Below are positions 50,110 through 58,735 of a stretch of 64,000 nt of DNA, in pieces. Every line of letters begins with the position of its first letter. Position 1 is the first letter of the stretch. The DNA is from Aminiphilus circumscriptus DSM 16581 (GTDB lineage Bacteria > Synergistota > Synergistia > Synergistales > Aminiphilaceae). A model generated the notes under the pieces. The model was given only the letters and a program-made list of their open reading frames with translations. It did not search any database and had not been told where the DNA came from. The position numbers were made by a program, and so were the translations under genes. Where the stretch lies: positions 930,001 to 994,000 of the forward strand of contig NZ_JAFY01000007.1 of NCBI RefSeq assembly GCF_000526375.1. The letters run 5' to 3'.

Positions 50110-51405
50110 TCAGCGCTCCTGTTGCAGCCCTTGTTGCGCCACCCGGCGCCGAAGACGCTCCACGCGCTTGCGTAGATCCATCCGCTGCCTCTCCCAAAGC
50201 GGCCCTGGAAGATAAGCCCGATGGCCGAGGAAAAGTCGCAGCGCCTCTTCCGCGAAGACGAGCGCCTTGTCCACGTCCCGAAGCCGATGTTCCCAGATCT
50301 TCGACAGCTCGACGAGCGGCACCAGAGAAAGACCGCCGCCCGACAGCGACGCCCTCCAGAATTCCTCCGCAGCGGGCCATTCCTTGCGGCGCGCCGCCGC
50401 CTGGGCAAGACAGCGAAATGCCTCGCTCCGCTGCGTCGGATCCTCCCCGGCCTTCCTCCAGAAGTGCGACGCCTTTCCCATCTCTCCCGCCAGGGCCCAG
50501 AGTCTGCCCGCACGCAGACAGTCCCTCGCCTCCGCTCCTCCTCCGGAGACAATGCGACCAAGCAGAGACTGGAGCGCCGCAAGAGAGAGGATGTCCCAGC
50601 GGTTGTGCAGAAACACCCCGTCGAGCATCGCCGCATTTCCACTGCGGAGGTAGGTCCCATAGAGTTCCGGAACGAGAGCCCCCGGCACGTCCTTCTCTCC
50701 CCGGACAAACCGGAGAACATGTTTCTCCACCTCGACGAGGCGGAAGGACTCCAGATCACCCTTCCAGACGCCCCGGGAAAGACGCAGGAGATCGAGATGG
50801 GGCAGCTCTTCGAGAAACGAGGTGCGCCGCGCGAGGGCAAAGCGCGTCTGCAGCAGGGGCACGTCATAGGCGCGGCCATTGTAGGAGACGAGGGATGTTC
50901 CCTCCGCAAGCAGTTCCTCGAGCATCTCCAGCCACTCCGACTCGAAGGCGGGAGACGCGAGAAAAAGTTGGCGCACCACGAAATCGTCCTCTTCGAGGCG
51001 TCCCACTCCCGCGAGAAACGCGTACGTTCCCGTTCCGCCCGCGAGCCCGGTGGTCTCCAGGTCGAAGAAGACCGGAGCGCTTCCTCCACCCCAGCAGGAA
51101 AGAGCGACGCCGCTCTCCCCGAGGCCCCTCAGGAGAACCGTCCCATGGGGCTCTTCGAGAGAGTGACGGGATTCCACCAGATAGACACCGCGGCGGAGCC
51201 ACTTCCCCTCGGGCAATCCCCGCACCCCGAGGAACTCTCCGACCGCAGCCCCCTTCTCCCGGCGATGCGGGGAAACGGCGTCGGGCGTCCCGTTTTGCCC
51301 CCGCTCTTCCCCTGGCTCTCCGTATGCCCGGTCCTGTCGCTGCTCCCTCTTCCGTTCCGGAGCGGGACCGAAAAACCGCTCCAGGCGGTTCCGGAGGTCG
51401 CTCAT
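50110..51405 (-). CDS. mrfB: RNase H-like exonuclease with TPR-like tail, MrfB/YprB family
   Basis: 431 aa. The RNase H-like (DnaQ-fold) domain has VFFDLETTGLAGGTGTYAFL with the DxE pair near residue 113, SLVSYNGRAYDVPLLQTRFA, HLDLLRLSRGVW and a final Asp in HNRWDILSLAAL. The C-terminal 150 residues are helical repeats (GRLWALAGEMGKASHFWRKA). This is the YprB architecture; in Bacillus subtilis MrfB works with helicase MrfA on mitomycin C damage. Its ATG overlaps the mrfA stop by 4 bases. Confidence 0.87.
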   Translation of the reverse strand: MSDLRNRLERFFGPAPERKREQRQDRAYGEPGEERGQNGTPDAVSPHRREKGAAVGEFLGVRGLPEGKWLRRGVYLVESRHSLEEPHGTVLLRGLGESGVALSCWGGGSAPVFFDLETTGLAGGTGTYAFLAGVGRLEEDDFVVRQLFLASPAFESEWLEMLEELLAEGTSLVSYNGRAYDVPLLQTRFALARRTSFLEELPHLDLLRLSRGVWKGDLESFRLVEVEKHVLRFVRGEKDVPGALVPELYGTYLRSGNAAMLDGVFLHNRWDILSLAALQSLLGRIVSGGGAEARDCLRAGRLWALAGEMGKASHFWRKAGEDPTQRSEAFRCLAQAAARRKEWPAAEEFWRASLSGGGLSLVPLVELSKIWEHRLRDVDKALVFAEEALRLFLGHRAYLPGPLWERQRMDLRKRVERLRRRVAQQGLQQER

Positions 51406-53675
51406 GCGGAGGAACGCCCCAGCATTCCCAGAAGCTCCCGCACCGACGCCTTCACATTTTCCGATTCTCCGGAAAAGATGCCGATGCATCCGGGGCATCC
51501 CCTCTCGCAGGGACATCCCGCGAGAGCCTCCTTCGCGGCGCGGATCAGATGCCCCCGCATGGTGAAGGCCGTCTCGGCGAGACCAACGCCCCCGGGAACG
51601 TTATCCACCAGATAGATCGCTCCCCGTTCCCAGTGGGGATCCCGCACGTGGCTGTGCACGGAGATGTCCGTGCGGTCGCACATGAGAAAGAGCGGCGCCG
51701 TGCTCCGCAAGAGATGAGCCGTTCCCGCCAGGACACTGCTGCGGAGATCGTCGCTCCATCCCGAGGGCAGTACGTCCTCTCCGAAAAGAAGCCACATGCC
51801 CGTGGTGTGCATCTGCTCCTCCCCCAGGTGCACATATCCGTAACCCACGTTCTCGTGGGTGCCGAGGCGGATTTTCTTATAGACCGTCGGGCGGGAGGCG
51901 AGGAGCACCTCTCCCCATCCCCAGCTCCCCGCAGAATCGAACACGTCGAGCAGCTGCAGGCGCACCGCCATGTCCGCATCGGTGTAGTAGTCCGCATCCA
52001 CGCGTTTCACGAGGCAGCGCATTCCCTCCTGGTCGAGTTCCATCACCTGATAGGGCTGACCGGCGTGGAAATAGACCGCCTCGGGATGGATGAGCATGGG
52101 TGCGCTCGGGCGATCCACCTCTCCCAGGACCACCGGACGTTCCGGATGCGTCACGTCAAGGATGACGTAGTTTTCACTGGTGGCGCTCCGGAGCGACACG
52201 TTCTCCGCGGGAAAGGAGGCCTCCTGCCAGAAATAGCGCCCCTCCGCAGAATGGAGCACTCCCTGTTCCTCCAGGTAGTTCAGCACATCCCCCGTCTCGG
52301 CGGTGCCCAGGTTCTCCCCTTGGGCGAAGGGTTTCTCGAAGGCGGCGCACTTCACGTGGTTCACCAGGATGTAGAGATTGTCCGGGTTGATGCGGGCATG
52401 TTCTGGTGACGCGTTGAAAAGATAGTCCGGCTGGTTCGCCAGAAACTGATCCAGCGGAAAGGAGGACGCCACAAGGATCGCCGCGGAGAGCCCGCTCCGC
52501 CGCCCGGCCCTGCCCATCTGCTGCCATGCCGCAGCGATACCTCCGGGGTAACCGTGCAGAAGCGCCAGTGACAGAGAGCCAATATCGACGCCCAGTTCCA
52601 ACGCGTTGGTGCTCACCACACCAAGGATGGTGCCGTCCCGGAGTCCCTTCTCGATGGTCCGCCGCTCCGAGGGAAGATAGCCGCCGCGGTATCCCGCCAC
52701 GATATCGGGAGATCCGCCGCACGCGACGAGACCCTGTCTGATGTAGGTGAGCAGAAGCTCCACGTTGATGCGGCTCCGGGTGAAGACAATGGTGGGAATG
52801 TGGCTCGCGAGGGCCTCCGCGGCGATGCGGGACGCCTCGAGGAGCGCCGAGCGGCGGATGCCCAACTGACGGTTCACGAGCGGAGGGTTGTAGACCAGAA
52901 CATGCTTTTCTCCCCGGGGCGCCCCGTTCTCCGCAACGAGCGTCACGGGCTCTTCAAGGAGCGCCTCAGCGAGCTCGCCGGGGTTGCGGATCGTGGCGGA
53001 ACAGCAGATGAACACCGGCTTCGAGCCGTAGAAGGCGCAAATCCGCTTCAGGCGCCGCAGGATGTTCGCCAGATGAGATCCGAAGACGCCCCGATAGGTA
53101 TGAAGCTCGTCGAGCACCACGTACCGGAGGTTCTCGAAGAGCTTCACCCATTTCGTATGGTGAGGAAGGATACCCGTGTGAAGCATGTCGGGATTGGTGA
53201 TCACCACGTGTCCCGCTGTGCGGATCTTCTGCCGCGCCGCCGAGGGCGTGTCCCCGTCGTAGGTGAAGGTGCGGATGTCCGCACCGGTCTTCTCGATCAG
53301 GGCATAGAGCTCCGCCATCTGATCCTGACTCAGGGCCTTGGTGGGAAAGAGATAGAGCGCCCTTGCGGCGGGATCCTCGAGAATGCCCTGCACAACCGGA
53401 ATGGTGTAGCACAGGCTCTTTCCCGAGGCGGTAGGCGTCACCACCGCCACGTTCCTTCCGGAACGGGCGAGCTCCACCGCCCTCTGTTGATGGGTGAAAA
53501 GCGACGTCACGCCGCGCTCCGCGAGCGCCGCCACGAGACGCGGGTCCAGGGAATCGAACGGAGCCGTCACGGCCTGCCGGGGAGGAAGCACCCGATGGAC
53601 CGCCACCTCCCCCGGAAGCTCCTTCTCCACCCAGCGCAACAGTTCTTCCAAGGTCTTCTTCCGTCGGGAAAGCAT
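51402..53675 (-). CDS. mrfA: DEAD/DEAH-type helicase MrfA/YprA
   Basis: 757 aa superfamily 2 helicase. Q-motif region VTSLFTHQQRAVELARSG, motif I TPTASGKSLCY, motif II LDELHTYRG, motif III CCSATIRNPGE, motif IV/V (IVFTRSRINVELLLTYIRQG; STNALELGVDIG) and motif VI QQMGRAGRRSG. C-terminal DUF1998 zinc site CPCERGCPGC (four Cys). This is the MrfA layout, including the terminal Cys cluster. ATG at 53675 has GAGGAG 7 bases upstream. Forms an operon with mrfB. Confidence 0.92.
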   Translation of the reverse strand: MLSRRKKTLEELLRWVEKELPGEVAVHRVLPPRQAVTAPFDSLDPRLVAALAERGVTSLFTHQQRAVELARSGRNVAVVTPTASGKSLCYTIPVVQGILEDPAARALYLFPTKALSQDQMAELYALIEKTGADIRTFTYDGDTPSAARQKIRTAGHVVITNPDMLHTGILPHHTKWVKLFENLRYVVLDELHTYRGVFGSHLANILRRLKRICAFYGSKPVFICCSATIRNPGELAEALLEEPVTLVAENGAPRGEKHVLVYNPPLVNRQLGIRRSALLEASRIAAEALASHIPTIVFTRSRINVELLLTYIRQGLVACGGSPDIVAGYRGGYLPSERRTIEKGLRDGTILGVVSTNALELGVDIGSLSLALLHGYPGGIAAAWQQMGRAGRRSGLSAAILVASSFPLDQFLANQPDYLFNASPEHARINPDNLYILVNHVKCAAFEKPFAQGENLGTAETGDVLNYLEEQGVLHSAEGRYFWQEASFPAENVSLRSATSENYVILDVTHPERPVVLGEVDRPSAPMLIHPEAVYFHAGQPYQVMELDQEGMRCLVKRVDADYYTDADMAVRLQLLDVFDSAGSWGWGEVLLASRPTVYKKIRLGTHENVGYGYVHLGEEQMHTTGMWLLFGEDVLPSGWSDDLRSSVLAGTAHLLRSTAPLFLMCDRTDISVHSHVRDPHWERGAIYLVDNVPGGVGLAETAFTMRGHLIRAAKEALAGCPCERGCPGCIGIFSGESENVKASVRELLGMLGRSSA

Positions 53676-53737
53676 ACGTTTCTCCTCGATCTTGATCGCG
53701 TCCCTGAAACCGAAAGTCAACTGTCGTACCGCCCGGT

Positions 53738-54751
53738 TCAGCGGCTCGGCAAAAAGTCCGCCGGATCCTTGACCTTTCCGTTCACAATGACGCGGAAATG
53801 CAGATGGAAACCCGTCGTACGCCCCGTCCGCCCCACGGTGGCGATCTTCTGCCCCTGACGGACCGTATCGCCCTTGCGGACGAGAATCTCCTGACAGTGG
53901 CTGTACGACGTGAGCACACCGCCTCCATGGTCGACGGTGACGGTTTTTCCATAACCGCCATGGCTCCCCGTGCGAATGACCGTCCCGTCCCGTGCAGCGA
54001 AGATGGGCGTCCCTCGGGGAGAGCGGATGTCCATGCCGTCGTGGAAATATTTCTTTCCGTTGCGCCCCCGGCGCCAGCCGAAGGGCGAACTGACCTCGCC
54101 GCCGTCAAGGGGCCAGGCATAGGTCGTCCTCCGGCGCCGCTCCAGTTCCAGGCCGTCGCGATCCACACCCCAACTCGGAGCGAGAGGGCGCAGCACCGAC
54201 GGTGAAGGAAGCGCCGCCTCCCGGGGCAACCGAGAGGAGATTGCTCTCGCGGAAATGAGCCGTCCCTCCTCGTCCCGGTCGCCCCGGCCCTCGGCGCTGA
54301 CAGACGTTTCTTCGCCGTCCGGGGCTTTGCGCCGCGAGCGAACCTCCGCCAAGGTCGCTGGAATGTCCACCTGTGTTTTCGGAACGAGCACCAGATCCCC
54401 CTCGCCGAGGGAGACACCGTCCGTCAGCTCGTTGGCGCGGAGAATCGCCCGAGCATCCACACCATACCGGGCACCCAGGCTCTCAAGGCTGTCGCCGGAA
54501 CAGACCTCGTGCTCAATCCAAGGAAACTCCGCCGCCTCCGCCGTCTCGACAACGCGGAGCACATCACCTCGGAAGAAAGAAACGGAACCATCGAGAAAGT
54601 TCAGAGGAGAAAAGAAAACGCTTCCCAGCAGAACGCAGAGAAAAAGAGTACCTCGAAAAGGCCGTGCACGGCGTTCGTCAGCGGAATCCCCGCCTCCGAC
54701 ACCTCTGGTGCTTTTTCCGAAAGAGTGCATTTCCCGGCTTCGCATTTTCAC
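53738..54751 (-). CDS. LysM and M23 peptidase domain protein
   Basis: 337 aa. N-terminal membrane or signal segment (GTLFLCVLLGSVFFSPLNFL), a LysM peptidoglycan-binding motif (EHEVCSGDSLESLGARYGVD then ARAILRANEL), a charged linker, and a C-terminal M23/LytM domain with zinc ligands HDGMDIRSPRGTP, GGGVLTSYSHCQ and HLHFRVIVNG. All three metal-ligand motifs are present, so it is probably an active cell-wall endopeptidase rather than an EnvC-like activator. GTG start at 54751 has GGGAGG 9 bases upstream. Confidence 0.88.
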   Translation of the reverse strand: MKMRSREMHSFGKSTRGVGGGDSADERRARPFRGTLFLCVLLGSVFFSPLNFLDGSVSFFRGDVLRVVETAEAAEFPWIEHEVCSGDSLESLGARYGVDARAILRANELTDGVSLGEGDLVLVPKTQVDIPATLAEVRSRRKAPDGEETSVSAEGRGDRDEEGRLISARAISSRLPREAALPSPSVLRPLAPSWGVDRDGLELERRRRTTYAWPLDGGEVSSPFGWRRGRNGKKYFHDGMDIRSPRGTPIFAARDGTVIRTGSHGGYGKTVTVDHGGGVLTSYSHCQEILVRKGDTVRQGQKIATVGRTGRTTGFHLHFRVIVNGKVKDPADFLPSR

Positions 54752-55054
54752 ACAGTACCGCCTCCCTCGCAGAAGAGTCCAAGAACTGTCGAACCATTGT
54801 CGAAAACCCGACGAAAAACACGCCTCGCCCAAAAGCTCCGCGAAAAATGTCACACCGCGTCACCAACCATCCACAACGGTCGTTTCATCTTCGTGGACAC
54901 CGGGGAAGCCGTGAGGACAGCGCACATCCGCCCCCGGACCGGCACGTTTCGGTCTCCTTCCGTGGGCGAAAAAGGCGAATTCCTTTCTATTTTCTCCGGG
55001 GGCCGGCGCCTCGATGTCCCGGCGGCACCCTCTCACCCTGGGGCTCGGGTTTTC
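54752..55054. other. Intergenic region between the DUF2993-like gene and the M23 gene
   Basis: 303 bases between two leftward genes. No supported gene, no clear terminator and no promoter matching the consensus; the two may be separate transcripts with weak signals. Confidence 0.4.
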
Positions 55055-55858
55055 CTATTCCCCGTAGGTGTAAACGACGCCCTCGAAGCGCTGGGGCAAC
55101 ACCCTTCCGGCGAGGTGTACCTTCTCGTCGTCCATGACAAGCGTATCCAGACGCACGGGAAAGAGAAAGCGCCCCAGGTCGAGAATGGGTTGAAGCTGTG
55201 CCACCGCCCTGTCGGCAAGGAAATCCGGTACATCCACCCGATTGAGCTTGAAACTGTACTCCTCGAGCCAGATCTGCTTCCCCTCGCGGATGCCCAGCTT
55301 TCCCCGAAGTTCGATGAGAATGTCCAGGGAGAAGAGAAACTTCACGTGGTAATATCCCCTCGCATAGAGCCCTTCAGGGCTGAAATCGAGGGACAGTTTC
55401 TTCCAGTTCGCGTCGTCCTCGCCGATCTGCTTTCTGATAAGATCGTCGTTGATGTCTTTTTCCGTGATGGCCGCTTCCGTGTAGGCCCTCAGGACACTCC
55501 GCACCTCGATGGGCGTCTCCGTCTCCCGGGTCCATTCCTCCACGGGGTTGCACTGCACATCCAGAGCCTCCACCCGCATGTACTCCACCCGCACACCACC
55601 GATCCGAGGCCCCTGCATGTCGAGATAGAGGCGGCGGATTCTTCCCGTCGCATCCGGCTCCTCATCGACGATCATGGTGAGCTTTTCCGGAGTGAGTTCT
55701 CTGAGAAAATTCTCGAAGAGAATCCTGGAGGCGGGGCGGACTTCCTCCGCGGCGGAGATCCGGGAGACTTCTTCGGCAAAGACGGCTGCGGCACCCGCGA
55801 GACCCAGGGCTGCCAGAACGAACAGCATGACGACGGTACGGCTTCGTCCTCGGAACAC
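55055..55858 (-). CDS. Exported protein resembling DUF2993/LmeA
   Basis: 267 aa. Signal peptide (VVMLFVLAALGLAGAAAVFA), then a mature domain of about 230 residues alternating long strands and a helix (RRLYLDMQGPRIGGVRVEYM; YARGYYHVKFLFSLDILIEL; KIHLAGRVLP-like end). The pattern of IGGVRVEYMRVEALDVQ and a final strand resembles the lipid-cradle DUF2993 family. GTG start at 55858 with AAGGAGG 7 bases upstream. TATAAT on the minus strand at 55915-55910 is a likely -10, but it lies upstream with a poor -35. Confidence 0.6.
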   Translation of the reverse strand: MFRGRSRTVVMLFVLAALGLAGAAAVFAEEVSRISAAEEVRPASRILFENFLRELTPEKLTMIVDEEPDATGRIRRLYLDMQGPRIGGVRVEYMRVEALDVQCNPVEEWTRETETPIEVRSVLRAYTEAAITEKDINDDLIRKQIGEDDANWKKLSLDFSPEGLYARGYYHVKFLFSLDILIELRGKLGIREGKQIWLEEYSFKLNRVDVPDFLADRAVAQLQPILDLGRFLFPVRLDTLVMDDEKVHLAGRVLPQRFEGVVYTYGE

Positions 55859-56037
55859 GGACACTCCTCCTTCTCCACACGACACTGGGGGTGAGGAAAC
55901 CTTTGTCATTATACATGACGGAGACACCCCTTCCTCCGCCAAGATACCCACCTCGCTCCGAAATGACGTAGAATGGTTCCACCGTCTTTTCACCGGAACA
56001 AACCGGCGGAAGCGGACCCCGAGGGAGGTGTGTCTCC

Positions 56038-57396
56038 ATGGCAAGGCAGCGGCTCGTCGTGGTAGGAGGCAATGCGGCGGGGATGTCCGCGGCATCGCAG
56101 GTACGGCGCCTGCGCAAGGATATGGATATTGTGGTCTTCGAACGGGGACCGCACACGTCCTATGCCGCATGCGGCATTCCCTCCTACATCGGAGGCCTCG
56201 TCGCCGACGACCGGCGTCTCATCGCGAGATCCCCCAGGGAATTCCAGGAAGAGCACGACATCGACGCAAGAGTCCTGACGGAGGTGGAAGCCCTTGACCT
56301 CGACCGCCGCACGGTGCGGTTTCGTTCCGTCCCCACCGGCGAGCCGGGCGAGCTCGCCTTCGACGCCCTTCTCCTCGCCACGGGAACAGAACCGATCCTC
56401 CCCGATGTCCCCGGAAAAGAGAATCGGGGGATCTTCATCGTCAACACCCTCGAAAACGCCTTGCGCCTCAAGCGTTTTCTCGAGGAGACGCGTCCGCGGC
56501 GGGCGGTCGTCGTCGGAAGCGGCTACATCGGCCTGGAAATGGCCGAGGCGCTCCGATGTCACCTCGGGATGGAGGTGACCGTGGTGGAACGGGCCCCCCA
56601 GGTCATGAAGACCCTGGATCCGGACATGGCGGATTCCGTGGCGAAAGCGTTGGGAAAAACGGGAATACGTCTTTTTCTCGGAGAATCACTGACGGGGTTT
56701 GAATCGGAGGGAACCCGCGTCGGCGCGGTGGTCACGGACCGCCGGCTCCTTCAGACCGACCTGGTGATCCTCGCCCTAGGAGTCCGCCCCAACTCGAAAC
56801 TGGCGGCGGAAGCGGGCATCCCCCTCGGGGTGCGAAACGCCATCCGCGCCGACGAGCGGATGCGCACTCTCCTTCCGGGTGTCTGGGCCGCGGGGGACTG
56901 CGCGGAGGTGCGGCATCTCGTGAGCGGCAGGCCCACCCACATCGCCCTGGGGACCATCGCGAACAAGACGGGCCGCGTGGCGGGCATCTCCATCGCCGGA
57001 GGCGACGCCACCTTCCCCGGCACGGTAGGCACCGCCGTCTGCCGCATCTGCTCCTGCGAGATCGGGCGCACGGGACTTTCCGAAGAGGAGGCGACCTCAC
57101 TGAAGCTCCCCGTCGCGACAGCCACCATCTCGGCGGAGACGAAGGCCTCCTATTATCCGGACGCGGAGCCCGTAACGGTGAAACTCCTCGCGGAGAAGGG
57201 AACGGGAAAACTACTCGGAGGACAGATCACGGGAGGAGCCGGCGCGGCAAAACGCATCGACGTCGTGGCCACGGCACTCTCCGCGGGATTGACCGTACAG
57301 GCCATGGTCGATCTCGACCTTGCCTACTCGCCTCCCTTCTCCCCCGTCTGGGATCCAGTCCAGGTGGCGGCACGACAGCTCGAAAAACTCGTGTGA
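56038..57396 (+). CDS. CoA-disulfide reductase-like FAD/NAD(P)-dependent oxidoreductase
   Basis: 452 aa flavoprotein of the single-cysteine disulfide reductase group. FAD site VVVGGNAAGMSAASQVRRL; redox Cys45 in TSYAACGIPSYIGG; NAD(P) site VVVGSGYIGLEMAEAL; second FAD motif GVWAAGDCAEV; dimerisation domain with VGTAVCRICSCEIGRTGLSE. This matches CoADR and NADH oxidase/polysulfide reductase relatives, which reduce CoA disulfide, persulfide or polysulfide. A good binding site (GGGAGG) precedes the ATG. It stands alone, about 0.9 kb upstream of the ferredoxin-AOR operon on the same strand. Confidence 0.9.
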   Translation: MARQRLVVVGGNAAGMSAASQVRRLRKDMDIVVFERGPHTSYAACGIPSYIGGLVADDRRLIARSPREFQEEHDIDARVLTEVEALDLDRRTVRFRSVPTGEPGELAFDALLLATGTEPILPDVPGKENRGIFIVNTLENALRLKRFLEETRPRRAVVVGSGYIGLEMAEALRCHLGMEVTVVERAPQVMKTLDPDMADSVAKALGKTGIRLFLGESLTGFESEGTRVGAVVTDRRLLQTDLVILALGVRPNSKLAAEAGIPLGVRNAIRADERMRTLLPGVWAAGDCAEVRHLVSGRPTHIALGTIANKTGRVAGISIAGGDATFPGTVGTAVCRICSCEIGRTGLSEEEATSLKLPVATATISAETKASYYPDAEPVTVKLLAEKGTGKLLGGQITGGAGAAKRIDVVATALSAGLTVQAMVDLDLAYSPPFSPVWDPVQVAARQLEKLV

Positions 57397-57802
57397 TCCT
57401 TTCGCTTTCTCCTGGAGTCTCCTCCGGCGCCTGGAAAACACTGCTTCGGAGCGAGGAGACAAGACATTTCTGCTTCTATGAAGAGAAGAGGAAGAGGCGA
57501 AAAACAACGGAATGAAGTGGGGGTAAAGAAGAGCCTTCGCGGCGTCGAGCGAGACGGTGCAGGCGAACGGGAAGGAGCGAACGAATACGAAGCGCCATGT
57601 CCCCGGGAGCGTTTTCCCACGCACAACCCCCGAGACATTCCGAACACAAAGCGCCGTTGCGGCGAAGAGCCCAAGAAAGGCGGAACAAGGACCGCACGAA
57701 ACACACCGAACGGGGAGAATTCCAACCGCTTCGCGGTGAAAATCCTCCCCGTTCGAAACCTCTTCGAGGCGGGCAAGCCGCTCTCGTTTCGCCATCTCAA
57801 GT
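57397..57802. other. Gene-free structured region
   Basis: 406 bases with no supported gene. The right half contains a nested hairpin (listed separately) and a small CCTC/GAGG hairpin at 57760-57770. Long frames crossing it have no binding sites and read as shadows. Confidence 0.5.
57707..57755. repeat. Nested hairpin downstream of tRNA-Pro
   Basis: An outer perfect 11-base stem (CGAACGGGGAG at 57707-57717 with CTCCCCGTTCG at 57745-57755) encloses an inner ACCGC/GCGGT stem-loop (57724-57736). It lies 48 bases beyond the tRNA-Pro 3' end on the minus strand. No long T run follows. Confidence 0.6.
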
Positions 57803-57880
57803 TGGTCGGGGCGAGAGGATTTGAACCTCCGGCCTCCTAGTCCCGAACCAGGCGCGCTAGCCAGGCTGCGCTACGCCCCG
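57803..57880 (-). tRNA. tRNA-Pro (anticodon CGG)
   Basis: 78 nt with encoded CCA. Acceptor CGGGGCG/CGCCCCG, D-arm GCGCAGCCTGGCTAGCGC, anticodon arm CCTGG-TTCGGGA-CTAGG (CGG, reads CCG), T-arm GGAGGTTCAAATCCTC. Confidence 0.95.
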
Positions 57881-57890
57881 AGCCGGAGGC

Positions 57891-57920
57891 ATTGTAACAC
57901 CGAAGAACGCGGAGCGTCAA
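57891..57920 (-). promoter_or_regulatory. Promoter of tRNA-Pro
   Basis: On the minus strand TTGACG (57920-57915), 18-base spacer, TACAAT (57896-57891), 10 bases before the tRNA 5' end. Confidence 0.7.
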
Positions 57921-58174
57921 TGATCCTCTGCGGGAGCACCGCCCCAAGACAGCGAGACATTCCCTGTTCCGACACAACCTCTTCCCTCGTGGTTTTTCTT
58001 TCTGTGCGTCCGTCCTTTTATCCCGGGGAAAAGAGCGCAAGCCTCCCCTGTTGTGATGGACTCTTTCTTCCGAAACCAGCCGCCGCATGGACACCACAAA
58101 AAATCCGAACTACACAAGAATACCGCTCCTTTTCTCGCAACGTTCACATATGCGCGGACGATTCCCCTTGTCTC

Positions 58175-58203
58175 TTGCACCACGGCATGCAATCTTGTAC
58201 TAT
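58175..58203 (+). promoter_or_regulatory. Promoter of the ferredoxin-AOR-MoaD operon
   Basis: TTGCAC (58175-58180), 17-base spacer, TACTAT (58198-58203). The leader of about 100 bases contains an imperfect hairpin (GTATG..CATAC, about 58222-58250). No known metal-cofactor riboswitch pattern is recognisable. The rest of 57921-58174 shows no gene. Confidence 0.6.
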
Positions 58204-58313
58204 GTAGGGAAGATTTTGCGGAGAAGTATGTTGCACACAGTGCGCATACGAGAGCAAAAGCAGGTGGAAGACGAGTAGAAGAGGCATTGCCATGTCTCAA
58301 AGGGGGGTTTCTT

Positions 58314-58700
58314 TTGCGGTGGCTGAAGACGTATGCGGAGAAATGCGTCAATTGCGGAGAGTGCATAAAGGTCTGTTCCACCACGTATTTCAAGAAGGAT
58401 GATCCAAAGCTCGCCCGGATCAAAGTGACGGAGAAGGACGGGAAACAGCACCTTAACGTCTGCAACCAGTGCGGCACGTGCATGGCTGTCTGCCCCACGG
58501 AAGCGCTCTATCGCGACAAGAACGGCGTGGTTCAGGTGGACAAGAAGAAATGCACATCCTGTCTTATGTGCGTCGGTTTCTGCCCGACCCTGAGCATGTT
58601 CTTCGAGGCATCCGTCCAGACGGAACCGTTCAAGTGCATCGCCTGCGGTCTCTGCGCGAAGAAATGCCCCGCCGGAGCCCTCGAACTGGTGAACGAGTGA
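58314..58700 (+). CDS. Four-cluster ferredoxin subunit of aldehyde oxidoreductase (AorA-like)
   Basis: 128 aa with sixteen Cys in four [4Fe-4S] motifs: CVNCGECIKVC, CNQCGTCMAVC, CTSCLMCVGFC and CIACGLCAKKC. The length and four-cluster plan match the small electron-transfer subunit of AOR complexes (AorA of Aromatoleum type). TTG start at 58314 chosen because AAGGGGGG lies 7 bases upstream and the protein then begins MRWLKTYAEKC; longer in-frame extensions read as non-coding. It is 35 bases before the AOR gene, same strand. Confidence 0.87.
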   Translation: MRWLKTYAEKCVNCGECIKVCSTTYFKKDDPKLARIKVTEKDGKQHLNVCNQCGTCMAVCPTEALYRDKNGVVQVDKKKCTSCLMCVGFCPTLSMFFEASVQTEPFKCIACGLCAKKCPAGALELVNE

Positions 58701-58735
58701 TCGCTCGGGGATTGAAGAAGGAGGGACACGGAAAT

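Noticed and set aside
58204-58313. Molybdenum/tungsten-cofactor riboswitch upstream of the AOR operon
   Set aside because: Only one imperfect hairpin is present in a leader of about 100 bases; the known Moco RNA architecture is not there.
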